A stretch of 64,000 nt of DNA, from the NCBI RefSeq assembly GCF_001690985.1, contig NZ_MAJS01000006.1, positions 479,372-543,371 of the forward strand, written 5' to 3'. The translations under genes were made by a program, and so were the position numbers. Each line of letters begins with the position of its first letter. Position 1 is the first letter of the stretch. Positions 34,375 to 44,224 of the stretch are shown in pieces. The notes under the pieces were generated by a model that saw nothing but the letters and a program-made list of their open reading frames with translations, searched no databases and had not been told where the DNA came from. Source of the stretch: Aliivibrio sp. 1S175. Lineage in GTDB: Bacteria; Pseudomonadota; Gammaproteobacteria; Enterobacterales; Vibrionaceae.

Positions 34375-37014
34375 ATGAGCGATCTTGCTAAAGGGATCAC
34401 GCCCGTAAATATTGAAGATGAGCTTCGAGGTTCATACCTAGACTACGCGATGTCAGTAATCGTTGGTCGTGCTCTTCCAGATGTGCGTGATGGTCTAAAA
34501 CCTGTACACCGCCGTGTTTTATTTGCGATGGATGTATTAGGTAATGATTGGAATAAACCATATAAAAAATCTGCCCGTGTAGTCGGCGACGTAATTGGTA
34601 AGTATCACCCACATGGTGATAGTGCTGTATACGACACGATAGTACGTATGGCGCAGCCGTTCTCACTACGCTATATGCTTGTTGATGGCCAAGGTAACTT
34701 TGGTTCTATCGATGGTGACTCTGCTGCGGCAATGCGTTATACCGAAGTTCGTATGTCGAAAATTGCCCACGAATTGTTGGCCGATTTAGACAAAGAAACC
34801 GTCGATTACGTTCCTAACTATGATGGTACAGAACAGATCCCTGCGGTATTACCTACTCGTGTACCTAACTTATTAGTTAATGGTTCATCAGGTATCGCAG
34901 TTGGTATGGCAACTAATATACCTCCTCATAACTTAACTGAAGTGGTTAATGGTTGTTTAGCATTCATCGAGAATGAAGATATTACTATCGATGAGCTAAT
35001 AAACTATATTCCAGGTCCTGACTTTCCGACAGCTGCGTTAATCAGTGGTCGTAAAGGCATCATTGATGCATATAAGACAGGTCGCGGTAAAGTTTACATG
35101 CGTTCTAAAGCAAATATCGAAGCGGACAAAAATGGTAAAGAAACCATTATTGTTACTGAGATCCCTTATCAAGTTAACAAAGCACGTGTGATCGAAAAGA
35201 TCGCTGAGCTGGTTAAAGATAAGAAAGTCGAAGGTATTTCAGCACTGCGTGACGAATCTGATAAAGATGGTATGCGTATTGTTATCGAATGTAAGCGTGA
35301 TGCCGTGGGTGAGGTGGTTCTTAATAACCTGTTCTCATTAACTCAGCTTCAAACTACATTCGGCGTAAACATGGTAGCGCTTGATAACGGCCAACCAAAA
35401 CTGTTCAACTTAAAAGAAATGTTGAAGTGTTTTGTTGATCACCGTCGTGAAGTGGTAACTCGCCGTACAATTTTTGAATTACGCAAAGCGCGTGATCGTG
35501 CTCATATCCTTGAAGGTTTGGCGCTGGCATTAGCAAACATTGATGAGATCATTGATCTAATCAAAAATGCGCCATCACCAGCAGAAGCAAAACAAGGCCT
35601 AGTCGCTCGCGGTTGGGATCTTGGTAATGTTGCCGACATGCTAGAGCGTGCTGGTACAGATGCTGCTCGCCCTGATTGGTTAGAGCCAGAGTTTGGTATT
35701 CGTGAAGGTAAATACTTCTTAACGGAACAACAAGCTCAAGCAATTCTAGAATTACGTCTACACCGTTTAACTGGTTTAGAACATGAAAAAATTCTAGATG
35801 AATACAAAGCACTATTAGATGAAATCGCAGAACTAATGCATATCCTTGCAAGTACTGAGCGTCTAATGGAAATCATTCGTGATGAATTAATAACGGTTCG
35901 TGATACTTATGGTGATGAGCGTCGTACTGAAATTGGTGCCGCTATTCACGATATCGATATCGAAGACTTAATCACACAAGAAGATGTTGTAGTAACACTT
36001 TCTCGTGAAGGTTATGTTAAGTACCAAATTCTAGGTGATTACGAAGCGCAACGTCGTGGTGGTAAAGGTAAGAGTGCAACTAAGATGAAGGACACCGATT
36101 ATATCGAGCGTCTACTTGTTGCTAACACTCATGATAATATCCTTTGCTTCTCTACACGTGGTAAAGCATACAGCTTGAAAGTATTCCAACTTCCTCAAGC
36201 AAGCCGCACCGCTCGTGGTAAGCCTATCGTGAACATTCTTCCTCTAGAAGAAGGTGAGCGTATTACAGCGATTCTACCAGTATCTGAATACTCTGAAGAT
36301 AAGTTCATCTTCATGGCAACAGGTGATGGTACGGTTAAGAAAACATCGTTAGACCAATTCGCTAAAGTTCGTGCAAACGGCTTAATTGCAGTTAATCTAC
36401 GTGAAGATGATTCATTAATCGGCGTCGATATTACGACGGGTTCAAATGAAATCATGCTGTTCTCTAAAGCAGGTAAAGTCGTTCGTTTCAGCGAAGAACA
36501 TGTTCGCGGAATGGGTCGTACTGCTTCAGGTGTTCGTGGTATGAAACTGACTGGTGAAGATCAGGTTGTTTCATTGATTGTTCCTTCTAATGAAGGTGAC
36601 ATTCTAACGGTGACAGAAAATGGGTACGGTAAACGTACTAAAATTTCTGAATACCCAACGAAGAGCCGTGCAACACAAGGTGTTGTATCTATCAAGGTTT
36701 CAGATCGTAACGGCAGTGTTGTCGGTGCAGTTCAAGCTGAAGATGGTGATGAGTTCATGATGATTACTGATGCAGGTACGTTAGTTCGTACACGCGTATC
36801 GGAAGTAAGCCAAGTGGGTCGTAATACCCAAGGTGTTACACTGATCCGTACTGCTGAAGATGAAAACGTAGTTGGTTTACAACGCATTGATGAACCAGAA
36901 GAGCTTGAAATTCTTGACGGTGATGTAGTAGAAGGTGAAGAAGAGGCGACAGTAATTACTGAAGCAACTGAAACTCCTGACGCTGAATCAGATGAAGATA
37001 CGACAGAAGAATAA
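34375..37014 (+). CDS. gyrA: DNA gyrase subunit A (GyrA)
   Basis: An 879-residue topoisomerase subunit that cuts and rejoins DNA during introduction of negative supercoils. The catalytic tyrosine is Y122 (MRYTEVRM). The quinolone-resistance region shows S83 and D87 ([12 protein letters not shown]), the susceptible form. The GyrA box QRRGGKG, needed for DNA wrapping, is present at the start of the C-terminal pinwheel domain, and the protein ends in a strongly acidic tail. The start at [10 protein letters not shown] follows GAGGG at 34359-34363; six open codons upstream are ignored. An unusual inverted repeat occupies the leader. Confidence 0.96.
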   Translation: MSDLAKGITPVNIEDELRGSYLDYAMSVIVGRALPDVRDGLKPVHRRVLFAMDVLGNDWNKPYKKSARVVGDVIGKYHPHGDSAVYDTIVRMAQPFSLRYMLVDGQGNFGSIDGDSAAAMRYTEVRMSKIAHELLADLDKETVDYVPNYDGTEQIPAVLPTRVPNLLVNGSSGIAVGMATNIPPHNLTEVVNGCLAFIENEDITIDELINYIPGPDFPTAALISGRKGIIDAYKTGRGKVYMRSKANIEADKNGKETIIVTEIPYQVNKARVIEKIAELVKDKKVEGISALRDESDKDGMRIVIECKRDAVGEVVLNNLFSLTQLQTTFGVNMVALDNGQPKLFNLKEMLKCFVDHRREVVTRRTIFELRKARDRAHILEGLALALANIDEIIDLIKNAPSPAEAKQGLVARGWDLGNVADMLERAGTDAARPDWLEPEFGIREGKYFLTEQQAQAILELRLHRLTGLEHEKILDEYKALLDEIAELMHILASTERLMEIIRDELITVRDTYGDERRTEIGAAIHDIDIEDLITQEDVVVTLSREGYVKYQILGDYEAQRRGGKGKSATKMKDTDYIERLLVANTHDNILCFSTRGKAYSLKVFQLPQASRTARGKPIVNILPLEEGERITAILPVSEYSEDKFIFMATGDGTVKKTSLDQFAKVRANGLIAVNLREDDSLIGVDITTGSNEIMLFSKAGKVVRFSEEHVRGMGRTASGVRGMKLTGEDQVVSLIVPSNEGDILTVTENGYGKRTKISEYPTKSRATQGVVSIKVSDRNGSVVGAVQAEDGDEFMMITDAGTLVRTRVSEVSQVGRNTQGVTLIRTAEDENVVGLQRIDEPEELEILDGDVVEGEEEATVITEATETPDAESDEDTTEE

Positions 37015-37030
37015 TTTTTCTTAATGTATT

Positions 37031-37063
37031 AAAAAGCCCGCTTATTTTTAAGCGGGCTTTTTT
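37031..37063. terminator. Rho-independent terminator after gyrA
   Basis: A 14-bp stem (AAAAAGCCCGCTTA / TAAGCGGGCTTTTT) directly behind gyrA, usable on both strands. Confidence 0.93.
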
Positions 37064-37092
37064 GTCTCTGTAATTTGACAAACTTGAAATGG

Positions 37093-37359
37093 TTAGCAAA
37101 TATCAAATTTACGTTGTTCAGAATATAGATCGGTTGTGATGACAAATTTTTCTTTGCCACATGCGATACAAATAGGTTGTCCGAACCAAGCTGCATAGCA
37201 TTCGCAACAGGAATAATGATTATTCATTAGTGGGGATAGTGTTTTTTCTAAAAGGAGATCATCTAAAGAAGAACGCCTGAATTGGTCTTGTTTTTTTGTA
37301 TTGATTATCGATTTCATTCTAGCCAGCATTAGTAATGTTATGAATCTCGTAGTATTCAT
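37093..37359 (-). CDS. Possible small zinc-ribbon protein
   Basis: An 88-codon frame whose C-terminal half has two CxxC-type pairs (CCEC and CIAC, 12 residues apart: CYAAWFGQPICIACGKEKF), typical of a zinc ribbon. The N-terminal part is basic and less convincing; translation might begin at the internal ATG 14 codons on (37317). No good ribosome binding site is seen for either. It converges on gyrA. I cannot name a family. Confidence 0.45.
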   Translation of the reverse strand: MNTTRFITLLMLARMKSIINTKKQDQFRRSSLDDLLLEKTLSPLMNNHYSCCECYAAWFGQPICIACGKEKFVITTDLYSEQRKFDIC

Positions 37360-37446
37360 AATCGTTATAGGTATAAGTTAAGTATCATATGATATTTATC
37401 GTAAAACAATAGCGCAGATCGTGATTTACCTTGCTTTATTTACAAA

Positions 37447-37473
37447 AAAAAAGGAGCGAAATGCTCCTTTTTT
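37447..37473. terminator. Terminator after the DUF3581 gene
   Basis: AAAAAAGGAGC / GCTCCTTTTTT with a 5-nt loop, 26 bp beyond the stop codon of the minus-strand gene. Confidence 0.88.
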
Positions 37474-37498
37474 ATAAATGTGTATGGGCTTTATTAAA

Positions 37499-38206
37499 TT
37501 AACTATTATAAGCCACTTTTAATGCGGTAAATCTTTCAACTAGATCGTCAATAGCGACTTGATCATAACTTTTCAAACCTGTAGCAATCATGCGCTTTGT
37601 GCCATGACCGACTTCTTCACCGTTTTCAGTGAATATGAAGTTTAGTTTAACTAAGCCTCTTTTTCCTTCGATATCCATCGTAGCGCCAGTAAATTCAACT
37701 CTTGGTGTTGAAATATCTAAACGAGTAAATTCTACGTCCATGCTCTCATAAATAACCAAAGGACGTTGGCAATTAATCATTAATTGCTTTTCTTCCATTA
37801 ATGGAACCATGATATGAGGGAAGTTCATACCAGAAAATTGCACATATTGTTTTACAACATGTTCAATAAACTCAGGATTTAAATTTTTCTCGCCGCTACG
37901 GCTCACGTGTAAATATTCTTTATCGTTATCATCTGATAATGAATATTCACCTTCTTCAAGGTGATTGATATGTAAAGCGGTCCCACCAGCGACCATTCCG
38001 GCAAAGTCAAAATGCATTTTGTTACTAATGCCGGTTTTAGAAAGTAAAACGGCAAACAATAAATCACCAGGAACACAGAAACGTTTTGAGTCTACGTTGT
38101 GAATCGGGTTGAAGTCACCAGCCACTTTTTTTGCAAAATCACTTGCTTGTTGACGGGTGAATTCGAATGAATTATCTGTTTCCGAAAAATATTGATTTAA
38201 CTGCAT
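37499..38206 (-). CDS. DUF3581 family protein, hotdog-like
   Basis: A 235-residue cytosolic protein. The start MQLNQYFSETDNSFEFTRQQ, the motif ASDFAKKVAGDFNPIHNVD and FDFAGMVAGGTALH mark the DUF3581 family. NPIH resembles the hydratase motif of MaoC-like hotdog proteins, so binding of an acyl thioester is possible, but no activity is known. It is a single gene with its own terminator, divergent from the PAP2 gene. Confidence 0.82.
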   Translation of the reverse strand: MQLNQYFSETDNSFEFTRQQASDFAKKVAGDFNPIHNVDSKRFCVPGDLLFAVLLSKTGISNKMHFDFAGMVAGGTALHINHLEEGEYSLSDDNDKEYLHVSRSGEKNLNPEFIEHVVKQYVQFSGMNFPHIMVPLMEEKQLMINCQRPLVIYESMDVEFTRLDISTPRVEFTGATMDIEGKRGLVKLNFIFTENGEEVGHGTKRMIATGLKSYDQVAIDDLVERFTALKVAYNS

Positions 38207-38416
38207 AATATATTTGGTAAAAACCTAGCTAATGAAATAACAGCGTTAGTATAACCAATCTCTTATCATCAAATGGTCTATCCAGTCATAATAAAAGTAA
38301 AAACAATTATTTAACGGTTTCAAATTGTAGATAAATTGACAATTACTTCACGATTAACTCGTTATAATTCCAAAAATAACACTCTAATGCAGTGATTGAT
38401 TAAATAAAGGTCAAAA

Positions 38417-38965
38417 ATGAAATCGTTAGTAAAAATAGGAATAGCAGGTTCATGTATTTTTATGAGTTCTTTTGCTTGTGCGGAAGTGAAAAAATCAGGA
38501 GATATGGCCGCTGATATTGGTGCTGTAGCAATTCCAATCATTGCTGGTTCAATTGCTTTATATAAAGAAGACTATGATGGTTTTTGGATGTTTGCTAAAG
38601 GCGCCACTTATACTTTAGCTGCAACGCAAGCGTTGAAATATACCGTGAGAGAAGAACGACCAAATGGAGAGGATGATCTTAGCTTTCCATCAGGGCATTC
38701 ATCTTCAGCTTTTCAGGGGGCGTCGTATTTACAATTTCGTTATGGTTGGGAGTATGGCTTACCCGCTTATATAGGCGCTGGTTTGGTTGGATATTCAAGA
38801 GTAGAGAATGAGCATCACTATTGGAGAGATGTTATTGCAGGTGCGGTATTAGCGACAACAATTCAATATTTGGTGACAGATAAGTATATAGAGTCAAACC
38901 AAGTGATGATTATGCCCATAATTAACCAAGATCATGTCGGAATTGCAGCATCTTTCTCATTTTGA
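38417..38965 (+). CDS. PAP2-family phosphatase, exported
   Basis: A 182-residue membrane or periplasmic phosphatase with a signal peptide (cleavage near CAEV, residues 21-24). The three PAP2 motifs are present in order: KYTVREERP, FPSGHSS and SRVENEHHYWRDV. It may act on undecaprenyl pyrophosphate, phosphatidylglycerol phosphate or lipid A, which cannot be separated by sequence alone. It is monocistronic, with AAAGG 8 nt before the ATG. Confidence 0.87.
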   Translation: MKSLVKIGIAGSCIFMSSFACAEVKKSGDMAADIGAVAIPIIAGSIALYKEDYDGFWMFAKGATYTLAATQALKYTVREERPNGEDDLSFPSGHSSSAFQGASYLQFRYGWEYGLPAYIGAGLVGYSRVENEHHYWRDVIAGAVLATTIQYLVTDKYIESNQVMIMPIINQDHVGIAASFSF

Positions 38966-39027
38966 TTGGCAAAGTCACTGCAAGCGAGTAAAATCAGCTC
39001 CCTTTTATCGAAGCTAGGTGTACAACA

Positions 39028-40380
39028 ATGTTTATCGGATTTGACTATGGAACTGCCAATTGCTCAGTGGCTACCATCCAAAATAATCAAGCAAAGCTAT
39101 TAAAGCTAGAAGGAGACAGCACGTTTATTCCTTCTGCGTTATGTGCGCCTACACGAGAAGCCGTTTCAGAATATTTATTCCGTATTTGGGGTGTTCAGCC
39201 AAGTTCAGATATTAATGAGCGTCTACTTCATACCGCCATTTCATTCAACCGTGAAGAAGATATTGATGTAGATGCTGAGTCGATGACATTCGGTCAAGCA
39301 GCATTAAATACGTATATTGAAGATCCAGAAGATGTGTATTACGTAAAATCTCCAAAGTCTTTTTTAGGGGTTTCTGGTTTACGTGATGTACAAGTGAGTT
39401 TGTTTGAAGATCTTGTTACAGCAATGATGAAAAACATCAAGAACAAGGCAGAACAAGAGCTGCAACAAGAAGTCACTTCAACAGTGATTGGCCGCCCAGT
39501 CAACTTCCAAGGCGCTGAAAGTGATGAAGCAAATAGTCAGGCTATCTCAATCCTTTCTCGTGCAGCAATGCGTGTTGGTTTTAAGAATATTGAATTCCAG
39601 TTTGAGCCAGTCGCTGCTGGTTTGGATTATGAGCAAACGCTAAACGAAGATAAAACCGTTCTTATTGTTGATATCGGCGGTGGTACAACAGACTGTTCAA
39701 TGATTCAAATGGGACCATCATGGCGCGATTATCATGATCGCACAAAAGGGATCTTATCTCACAGTGGTTCACGAATTGGTGGTAATGATCTAGATATTCA
39801 TTTAGCCCATCGCCAATTAATGCCATTATTGGGGTCTCAAAGTCGTACGCACAAAGGGCTTGAGTTACCAATGACGCAGTTCTGGAACCCAATAGCAGTC
39901 AACAATATTGTGGCTCAGTTGGAGTTTTTTGGTTTTGGTAATCGTAAGCATCTTTTACAAATGATGAACGACACTCAAGAGCCTGAAAAACTAGCTCGTT
40001 TAATTAAATTGTACGATGAAAAACTAAGTTATAAATTACTGCGTGATGCTGAACAAACCAAAATTGCATTGTCAGAGCATTTCGAGCATGCGGTAGATTT
40101 AAGCTATTTAGATGAAGGCTTATCGTTATCAATCAGTCGGTCAGATTTGATAGAAGCGATAGCTAAACCACAAGAAAATATTAACAAACTTGTAAAAGAG
40201 GCTATTCAGCAAGCAGGCAAAACGCCAGATATTATTTATGTCACCGGTGGTTCTGCTCGTTCACCAATTTTACAAGCAGCATTGCAGAAACAATTACCAA
40301 ATATTGAAATTGTAGGTGGCAATTACTTTGGCTCAGTTACTGCCGGTTTAGCTCATTGGGCAAATTACTGCTTCGCTTAA
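39028..40380 (+). CDS. yegD: Hsp70-like chaperone YegD
   Basis: A 450-residue member of the actin/Hsp70 ATPase fold without the usual substrate-binding domain. The phosphate 1 motif GFDYGTANCSVA is at the N terminus, phosphate 2 VDIGGGTTDCSMI near residue 213 and the adenosine motif YVTGGSARSP near residue 408. Orthologous to E. coli YegD, a putative chaperone of uncertain role. It is separated from yqfB by 72 bp that hold a hairpin. Confidence 0.92.
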   Translation: MFIGFDYGTANCSVATIQNNQAKLLKLEGDSTFIPSALCAPTREAVSEYLFRIWGVQPSSDINERLLHTAISFNREEDIDVDAESMTFGQAALNTYIEDPEDVYYVKSPKSFLGVSGLRDVQVSLFEDLVTAMMKNIKNKAEQELQQEVTSTVIGRPVNFQGAESDEANSQAISILSRAAMRVGFKNIEFQFEPVAAGLDYEQTLNEDKTVLIVDIGGGTTDCSMIQMGPSWRDYHDRTKGILSHSGSRIGGNDLDIHLAHRQLMPLLGSQSRTHKGLELPMTQFWNPIAVNNIVAQLEFFGFGNRKHLLQMMNDTQEPEKLARLIKLYDEKLSYKLLRDAEQTKIALSEHFEHAVDLSYLDEGLSLSISRSDLIEAIAKPQENINKLVKEAIQQAGKTPDIIYVTGGSARSPILQAALQKQLPNIEIVGGNYFGSVTAGLAHWANYCFA

Positions 40381-40408
40381 CGTTACGTATTTTTTATTAA
40401 TATTTCTC

Positions 40409-40434
40409 TTCGAGCTGCATTGTCGCAGCTCGAA
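40409..40434 (+). terminator. Hairpin between yegD and yqfB
   Basis: TTCGAGCTGC and GCAGCTCGAA form a perfect 10-bp stem with a 6-nt loop. It has no T tail and lies 18 bp before the yqfB start, so it may instead stabilise RNA or limit yqfB translation. Confidence 0.55.
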
Positions 40435-40452
40435 TTGCATTAGGAAAAGACA

Positions 40453-40770
40453 ATGAAATCAGCACCAACAAGCATGACCTTTTTTGAACGTTTTGAATCT
40501 GATATTTTATCGGGGAAAAAAGTAATTACCATTCGTGACGAATCAGAAAAAGATTACGTGGTAGGAACTGAAGTAGAAGTCAGTACTTATGAAGATAACC
40601 GTCATTTTTGTCGATTAGCGATTGATTCGGTAGAGCCAATTACCTTTGATGATCTTAATACGTATCATGCAGAACAAGAGAACATGACGCTTGAAGAGTT
40701 AAAAAATATCATTGAAGAGATCTATCCAAACAAAGGTCAGCTTTATGTTGTGTCTTATCATTTAGCATAA
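40453..40770 (+). CDS. yqfB: N4-acetylcytidine amidohydrolase (YqfB, ASCH domain)
   Basis: A 105-residue ASCH-domain protein close to E. coli YqfB, which hydrolyses N4-acetylcytidine to cytidine and acetate. The probable catalytic lysine and threonine lie in KKVITIRDES and the glutamate in EQENMTLEEL, as in the E. coli enzyme. TTAGGAAAAG is the ribosome binding site. Confidence 0.92.
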   Translation: MKSAPTSMTFFERFESDILSGKKVITIRDESEKDYVVGTEVEVSTYEDNRHFCRLAIDSVEPITFDDLNTYHAEQENMTLEELKNIIEEIYPNKGQLYVVSYHLA

Positions 40771-40847
40771 ATGGTTTAATGAAATAGGATCAATCTATTA
40801 ATGCCATAAGGGAGTAGGTATTAACATGGAATGGCAGTCATATAATA

Positions 40848-42032
40848 ATGAGTAGTATTCTTAACACTCATATGAAAAGCATTTTACTTGCATGCTTAAT
40901 TATTAGTATTGGCCAGTTAAGTATGGGATTAGTTTTCCCATCATTACCTTGGATAGCAAAAGATTTTAATATTAGTCTTAATGAAACTCAGCTGTTAGTG
41001 AGTGTGTATTTATTGGGTTTTGGACCGTCTCAATTTATTTATGGGCCAGTGTCTGATGCTTTAGGCCGTAAAAAAGTATTAATTTTTGGTTTGTCTATTG
41101 CTTTACTTGGCATTATTTTTATTCTTATATTTCAACATAGCTTTCAAGGTATTGTTCTTGGAAGATTTTTACAGGGGCTTGGTACTGGGTGCTGCGCGGT
41201 TTTAGCAAGAGCGTCTACTCGAGACCGGTTTAATGGCGCTGAGCTGCCTATAGCGATGTCTTATATTGCGATGGCGGCATCAATAACCCCAATGATAGCG
41301 CCTGTAATTGGCGGGTTTATAAATTATCACTTCGGATGGAGTGTTATCTTTATTTCATTATTTGGCTATGTAGTTATCGCATTATTGGTCATTCTTGTTC
41401 AATTTAAAGAAACCTTAATTCAAACTTCTTCGATTCCATCTCCTGTAAATATAGCAAAGCAATACTGGGCTCTACTGACATCTCGCTATTTTATAAGCTT
41501 TGCGAGTATTGGTTGGCTTAATTTTACATTAATGATAACCACAATATCTGTCATGCCTTTTATTATGCAAAACCAAATAGGCATGAGTTCTGCTGAATAC
41601 GCGGTGTGGGCTTTAATACCCGCGATTGGAATGCTATTAGGAACAAGTATTTGTAATCAAGTACGGCCTAAAATTGGCACAAAGAAAATGTTATTATTTA
41701 CTCCTGTATTGCATTTTATTTCTGCTATATGGTTATTTTTAGTTCCATTAGAGCCAATGTATTTAATGCTTGGACAAGGGTTAATGATCTTGGGGAATGG
41801 GATAGCTTTACCGTGTGCCCAAGCCATGGTGATGCAACCTTATAAGAAACAAGCAGGGGCTGCTGCAGCTATGTCTGGGGGAGGGCAAATGATAGTGTCG
41901 GCCTTGGTTAGTATGTTGTTAGTAAAAATTGGTTTAAATGCGGTATGGCATCTTTCAATTGTTATTGTTGTTTTTGCTGTCATCACTGTTTGTAATATTT
42001 ATCGTGGTTTTTCAATGTTGGAAGATCAATAG
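40848..42032 (+). CDS. MFS multidrug exporter, EmrD/Bcr type
   Basis: A 394-residue inner-membrane transporter with twelve hydrophobic segments. The loop 2-3 motif GPVSDALGRKKVLIFG and the TM5 antiporter motif (AAASITPMIAPVIGG) place it in the drug:H+ antiporter 1 group, Bcr/CflA/EmrD branch. Substrate unknown. An alternative start lies eight codons later. No regulator gene is adjacent. Confidence 0.86.
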   Translation: MSSILNTHMKSILLACLIISIGQLSMGLVFPSLPWIAKDFNISLNETQLLVSVYLLGFGPSQFIYGPVSDALGRKKVLIFGLSIALLGIIFILIFQHSFQGIVLGRFLQGLGTGCCAVLARASTRDRFNGAELPIAMSYIAMAASITPMIAPVIGGFINYHFGWSVIFISLFGYVVIALLVILVQFKETLIQTSSIPSPVNIAKQYWALLTSRYFISFASIGWLNFTLMITTISVMPFIMQNQIGMSSAEYAVWALIPAIGMLLGTSICNQVRPKIGTKKMLLFTPVLHFISAIWLFLVPLEPMYLMLGQGLMILGNGIALPCAQAMVMQPYKKQAGAAAAMSGGGQMIVSALVSMLLVKIGLNAVWHLSIVIVVFAVITVCNIYRGFSMLEDQ

Positions 42033-42087
42033 CGGTTGAGGCTACCCTCAAAAAAGCAATATCATAATCTATATTTTAAGGTAAATA

Positions 42088-43170
42088 ATGGAATTATTAT
42101 CAATTAACTTTTTAGGGCAACCATTACGCTTAGAAGGTTCAATGGCTGGATGGCAGCAAGTTTTTTGGAATAACACTTTAGTGGCTCAGCAAGCGGCTTC
42201 AGCTGACCATCAAGATCATTACCTACATGAGTTTCAGTTGAATAAAGGAGATATTGTGATCACTTGTCGCCTAGAAGCGAAAGTGACATGGCAGCCTTTT
42301 TTAATTGAATACAGAGCTATGGTTGATGATGAACTGATTGCAGAAGGTTCTCGTAACACGAAAGATATTGAGCAACAAGTTCCGCATACCCCAATTAAGG
42401 CAGAGCGAAAATTTAGTTTAATTGGACTTATCTCATTAGGAATGAAAGCATTAAAAAGTGCAAAACTGATTAAAGTGGTGTTAGCCTCTGCCAGTATTGC
42501 CGCTTATTCATGGTTATTTTCTATTGAATTTGCGCTATCGCTTATCGCTTGTCTCGTTTTTCATGAATATGGTCATATCAGAGCGATGAAATACTTTGGC
42601 ATGAAAACGAAAGGGATCTATTTGATTCCATTTTTAGGAGGCTTAGCACTCAGTGATGAAAAGATAAATACACGTTGGCAAGATGTCGTTATTTCTATCA
42701 TGGGTCCTTTTTTTGGCTTGATATTATCTCTTGTTCTCATTGTAGTCTATTGGATAACCGGAGAAATGTTCTTTGCAGGTCTTGCTGTTTTTAATGCATT
42801 TTTGAACTTATTTAACTTACTACCAATACTCCCTTTAGATGGTGGCCATGTTCTAAAGAGTATTAGCTTTTCAATGAACAGTAAGCTAGGTATTACCTTG
42901 TGTGCGTTGGCTGCAGTAGGTGGCATTATCTTGAGTTACCAATTAGGGCTCGCGTTATTTGGGTTCTTACTTATTATGGGAAGTCTTGAGATAGTCTTTG
43001 AATGGCGATCTCGTCATCATAGCCATCTATTACCATTAGATAAGTATGGACAGCTTGTATCGACTGCATGGTACGTAGGGTTAGTAAGTTCACTTGTCGG
43101 GATTATTTGGTACTTTGCTAGCAGTGGTGATGCTTTATTACAATTACCAATGCAGATTTTAGGAACGTAA
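42088..43170 (+). CDS. Site-2 protease homologue (M50) with extra N-terminal domain
   Basis: A 360-residue membrane protein. The zinc motif HExxH is seen as FHEYGH and the third ligand in NLLPILPLDGG, both within hydrophobic segments, so an active intramembrane metalloprotease is likely. About 130 residues before the first membrane helix form a soluble, beta-rich region (RLEGSMAGWQQVFWNN...) not typical of RseP. It lacks a PDZ domain. It is followed 85 bp later by a Spo0M-like gene on the same strand, and the two may form an operon. Confidence 0.85.
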   Translation: MELLSINFLGQPLRLEGSMAGWQQVFWNNTLVAQQAASADHQDHYLHEFQLNKGDIVITCRLEAKVTWQPFLIEYRAMVDDELIAEGSRNTKDIEQQVPHTPIKAERKFSLIGLISLGMKALKSAKLIKVVLASASIAAYSWLFSIEFALSLIACLVFHEYGHIRAMKYFGMKTKGIYLIPFLGGLALSDEKINTRWQDVVISIMGPFFGLILSLVLIVVYWITGEMFFAGLAVFNAFLNLFNLLPILPLDGGHVLKSISFSMNSKLGITLCALAAVGGIILSYQLGLALFGFLLIMGSLEIVFEWRSRHHSHLLPLDKYGQLVSTAWYVGLVSSLVGIIWYFASSGDALLQLPMQILGT

Positions 43171-43254
43171 TCTAAAAGACTCCTATTAAAGTTTACGTAG
43201 AGAGTAATATCAGACAGAATTAAATAAGAATAAGCATATGAAAAGGACGAAAAG

Positions 43255-44001
43255 ATGTTTAAAAAATTAAAGGCGTCATTAGGTATAGGTGCCGCGAAGG
43301 TAGATACCATTTTAGAAAACCCAGAATTATTTCAGGGTGATACTTTAATCGGTACTGTTCATATCCAAGGTGGCGATGTTGAACAGCAGATTGATGCAAT
43401 TCACCTAAAACTCAATACAGAAGTTAAAGTAGAAAGTGATAACGGTACTAGCTATCAAACACTGACTTTGTTTCATACCCAAGCGGTGGATCCTTTTGTT
43501 ATTCGAGTCGGGGAGAAGAAGGAAATACGATTCACAATTAAACTGCCTGATGAAACTCCTATTACAGCATTGAACGTTCGTAATAATCATTGTGATGTTT
43601 GGGTTGAAACTGTGTTAGATATTGATTTTGCAATTGACCCGACAGACCGTGATTTACTCGTAGTGAAACCGATGTCAGTTGCAGCCACTATTATTAATCA
43701 AATAGAACAAGCTGGTTTTGGCATGGTAAAAGCCGATGTTGAGAAGGGGTACCTTAATGGTGGCCACTTTAAATCGCATTCTGGTGGTTACCAAGAGATT
43801 GAGTTTAGAAGTAACGGATTCATCAATAAAAAAGAGATTGAGTTGTCATTTATTCTCGATGGCCAAGTACTTCATTGTTTAGCTGAAGTTGACCGTTCGA
43901 TGGGGTTTAATCGTGGTGACCAATATGTGTCTTTTTCACTAAATACAAATGCTTCAAGCGCAGAAATACATAATGCAGTGCAAAAGATATTACGCGTATA
44001 G
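43255..44001 (+). CDS. Spo0M / arrestin-like family protein
   Basis: A 248-residue soluble protein. The start MFKKLKASLGIGAAKVDTIL, then GTVHIQGGDVEQQIDAIHLK, match the Spo0M family (sporulation-control protein in Bacillus), which has an arrestin-like beta sandwich. In non-sporulating gammaproteobacteria its role is unknown. AAAAGGACG precedes the ATG. Ends just before a terminator upstream of thrS. Confidence 0.85.
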   Translation: MFKKLKASLGIGAAKVDTILENPELFQGDTLIGTVHIQGGDVEQQIDAIHLKLNTEVKVESDNGTSYQTLTLFHTQAVDPFVIRVGEKKEIRFTIKLPDETPITALNVRNNHCDVWVETVLDIDFAIDPTDRDLLVVKPMSVAATIINQIEQAGFGMVKADVEKGYLNGGHFKSHSGGYQEIEFRSNGFINKKEIELSFILDGQVLHCLAEVDRSMGFNRGDQYVSFSLNTNASSAEIHNAVQKILRV

Positions 44002-44026
44002 CTAACGTTTTTATTTTAAACATATT

Positions 44027-44066
44027 AAAAGAATCGACATCATTTTTGTGATCTCGATTCTTTTTT
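44027..44066 (+). terminator. Rho-independent terminator after the Spo0M-like gene
   Basis: AAAAGAATCGA and TCGATTCTTTT with a further ATCA/TGAT inner pair and a T run. Confidence 0.87.
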
Positions 44067-44103
44067 GCATTAGGTGATTAAGAGTCGTACAATGACCAAC
44101 TTG

Positions 44104-44206
44104 TAAGTGTTCCCGACCTTTGTGTGGTTGATTGATCCTTACATCTTAGACAATCTATTATTTTAGACTTATTAATTTTTAGCATGTGTTGCTTCGTGTG
44201 CAACAC
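44104..44206 (+). promoter_or_regulatory. thrS leader with anticodon-like arm
   Basis: GTGTTGC (44186-44192) and GCAACAC (44200-44206) form a 7-bp stem with the 7-nt loop TTCGTGT. The loop contains CGT, a tRNA-Thr anticodon, about 30 nt before the AUG. A GTAAG...CTTAC stem (44104-44143) lies upstream. This resembles the thrS translational operator of E. coli, where ThrRS binds its own mRNA through tRNA-like arms. Confidence 0.6.
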
Positions 44207-44224
44207 CACTGTAAAGGATAAAAC

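Noticed and set aside
34600..34660. Quinolone-resistance mutation in gyrA
   Set aside because: Residues 83 and 87 are Ser and Asp, the susceptible form.
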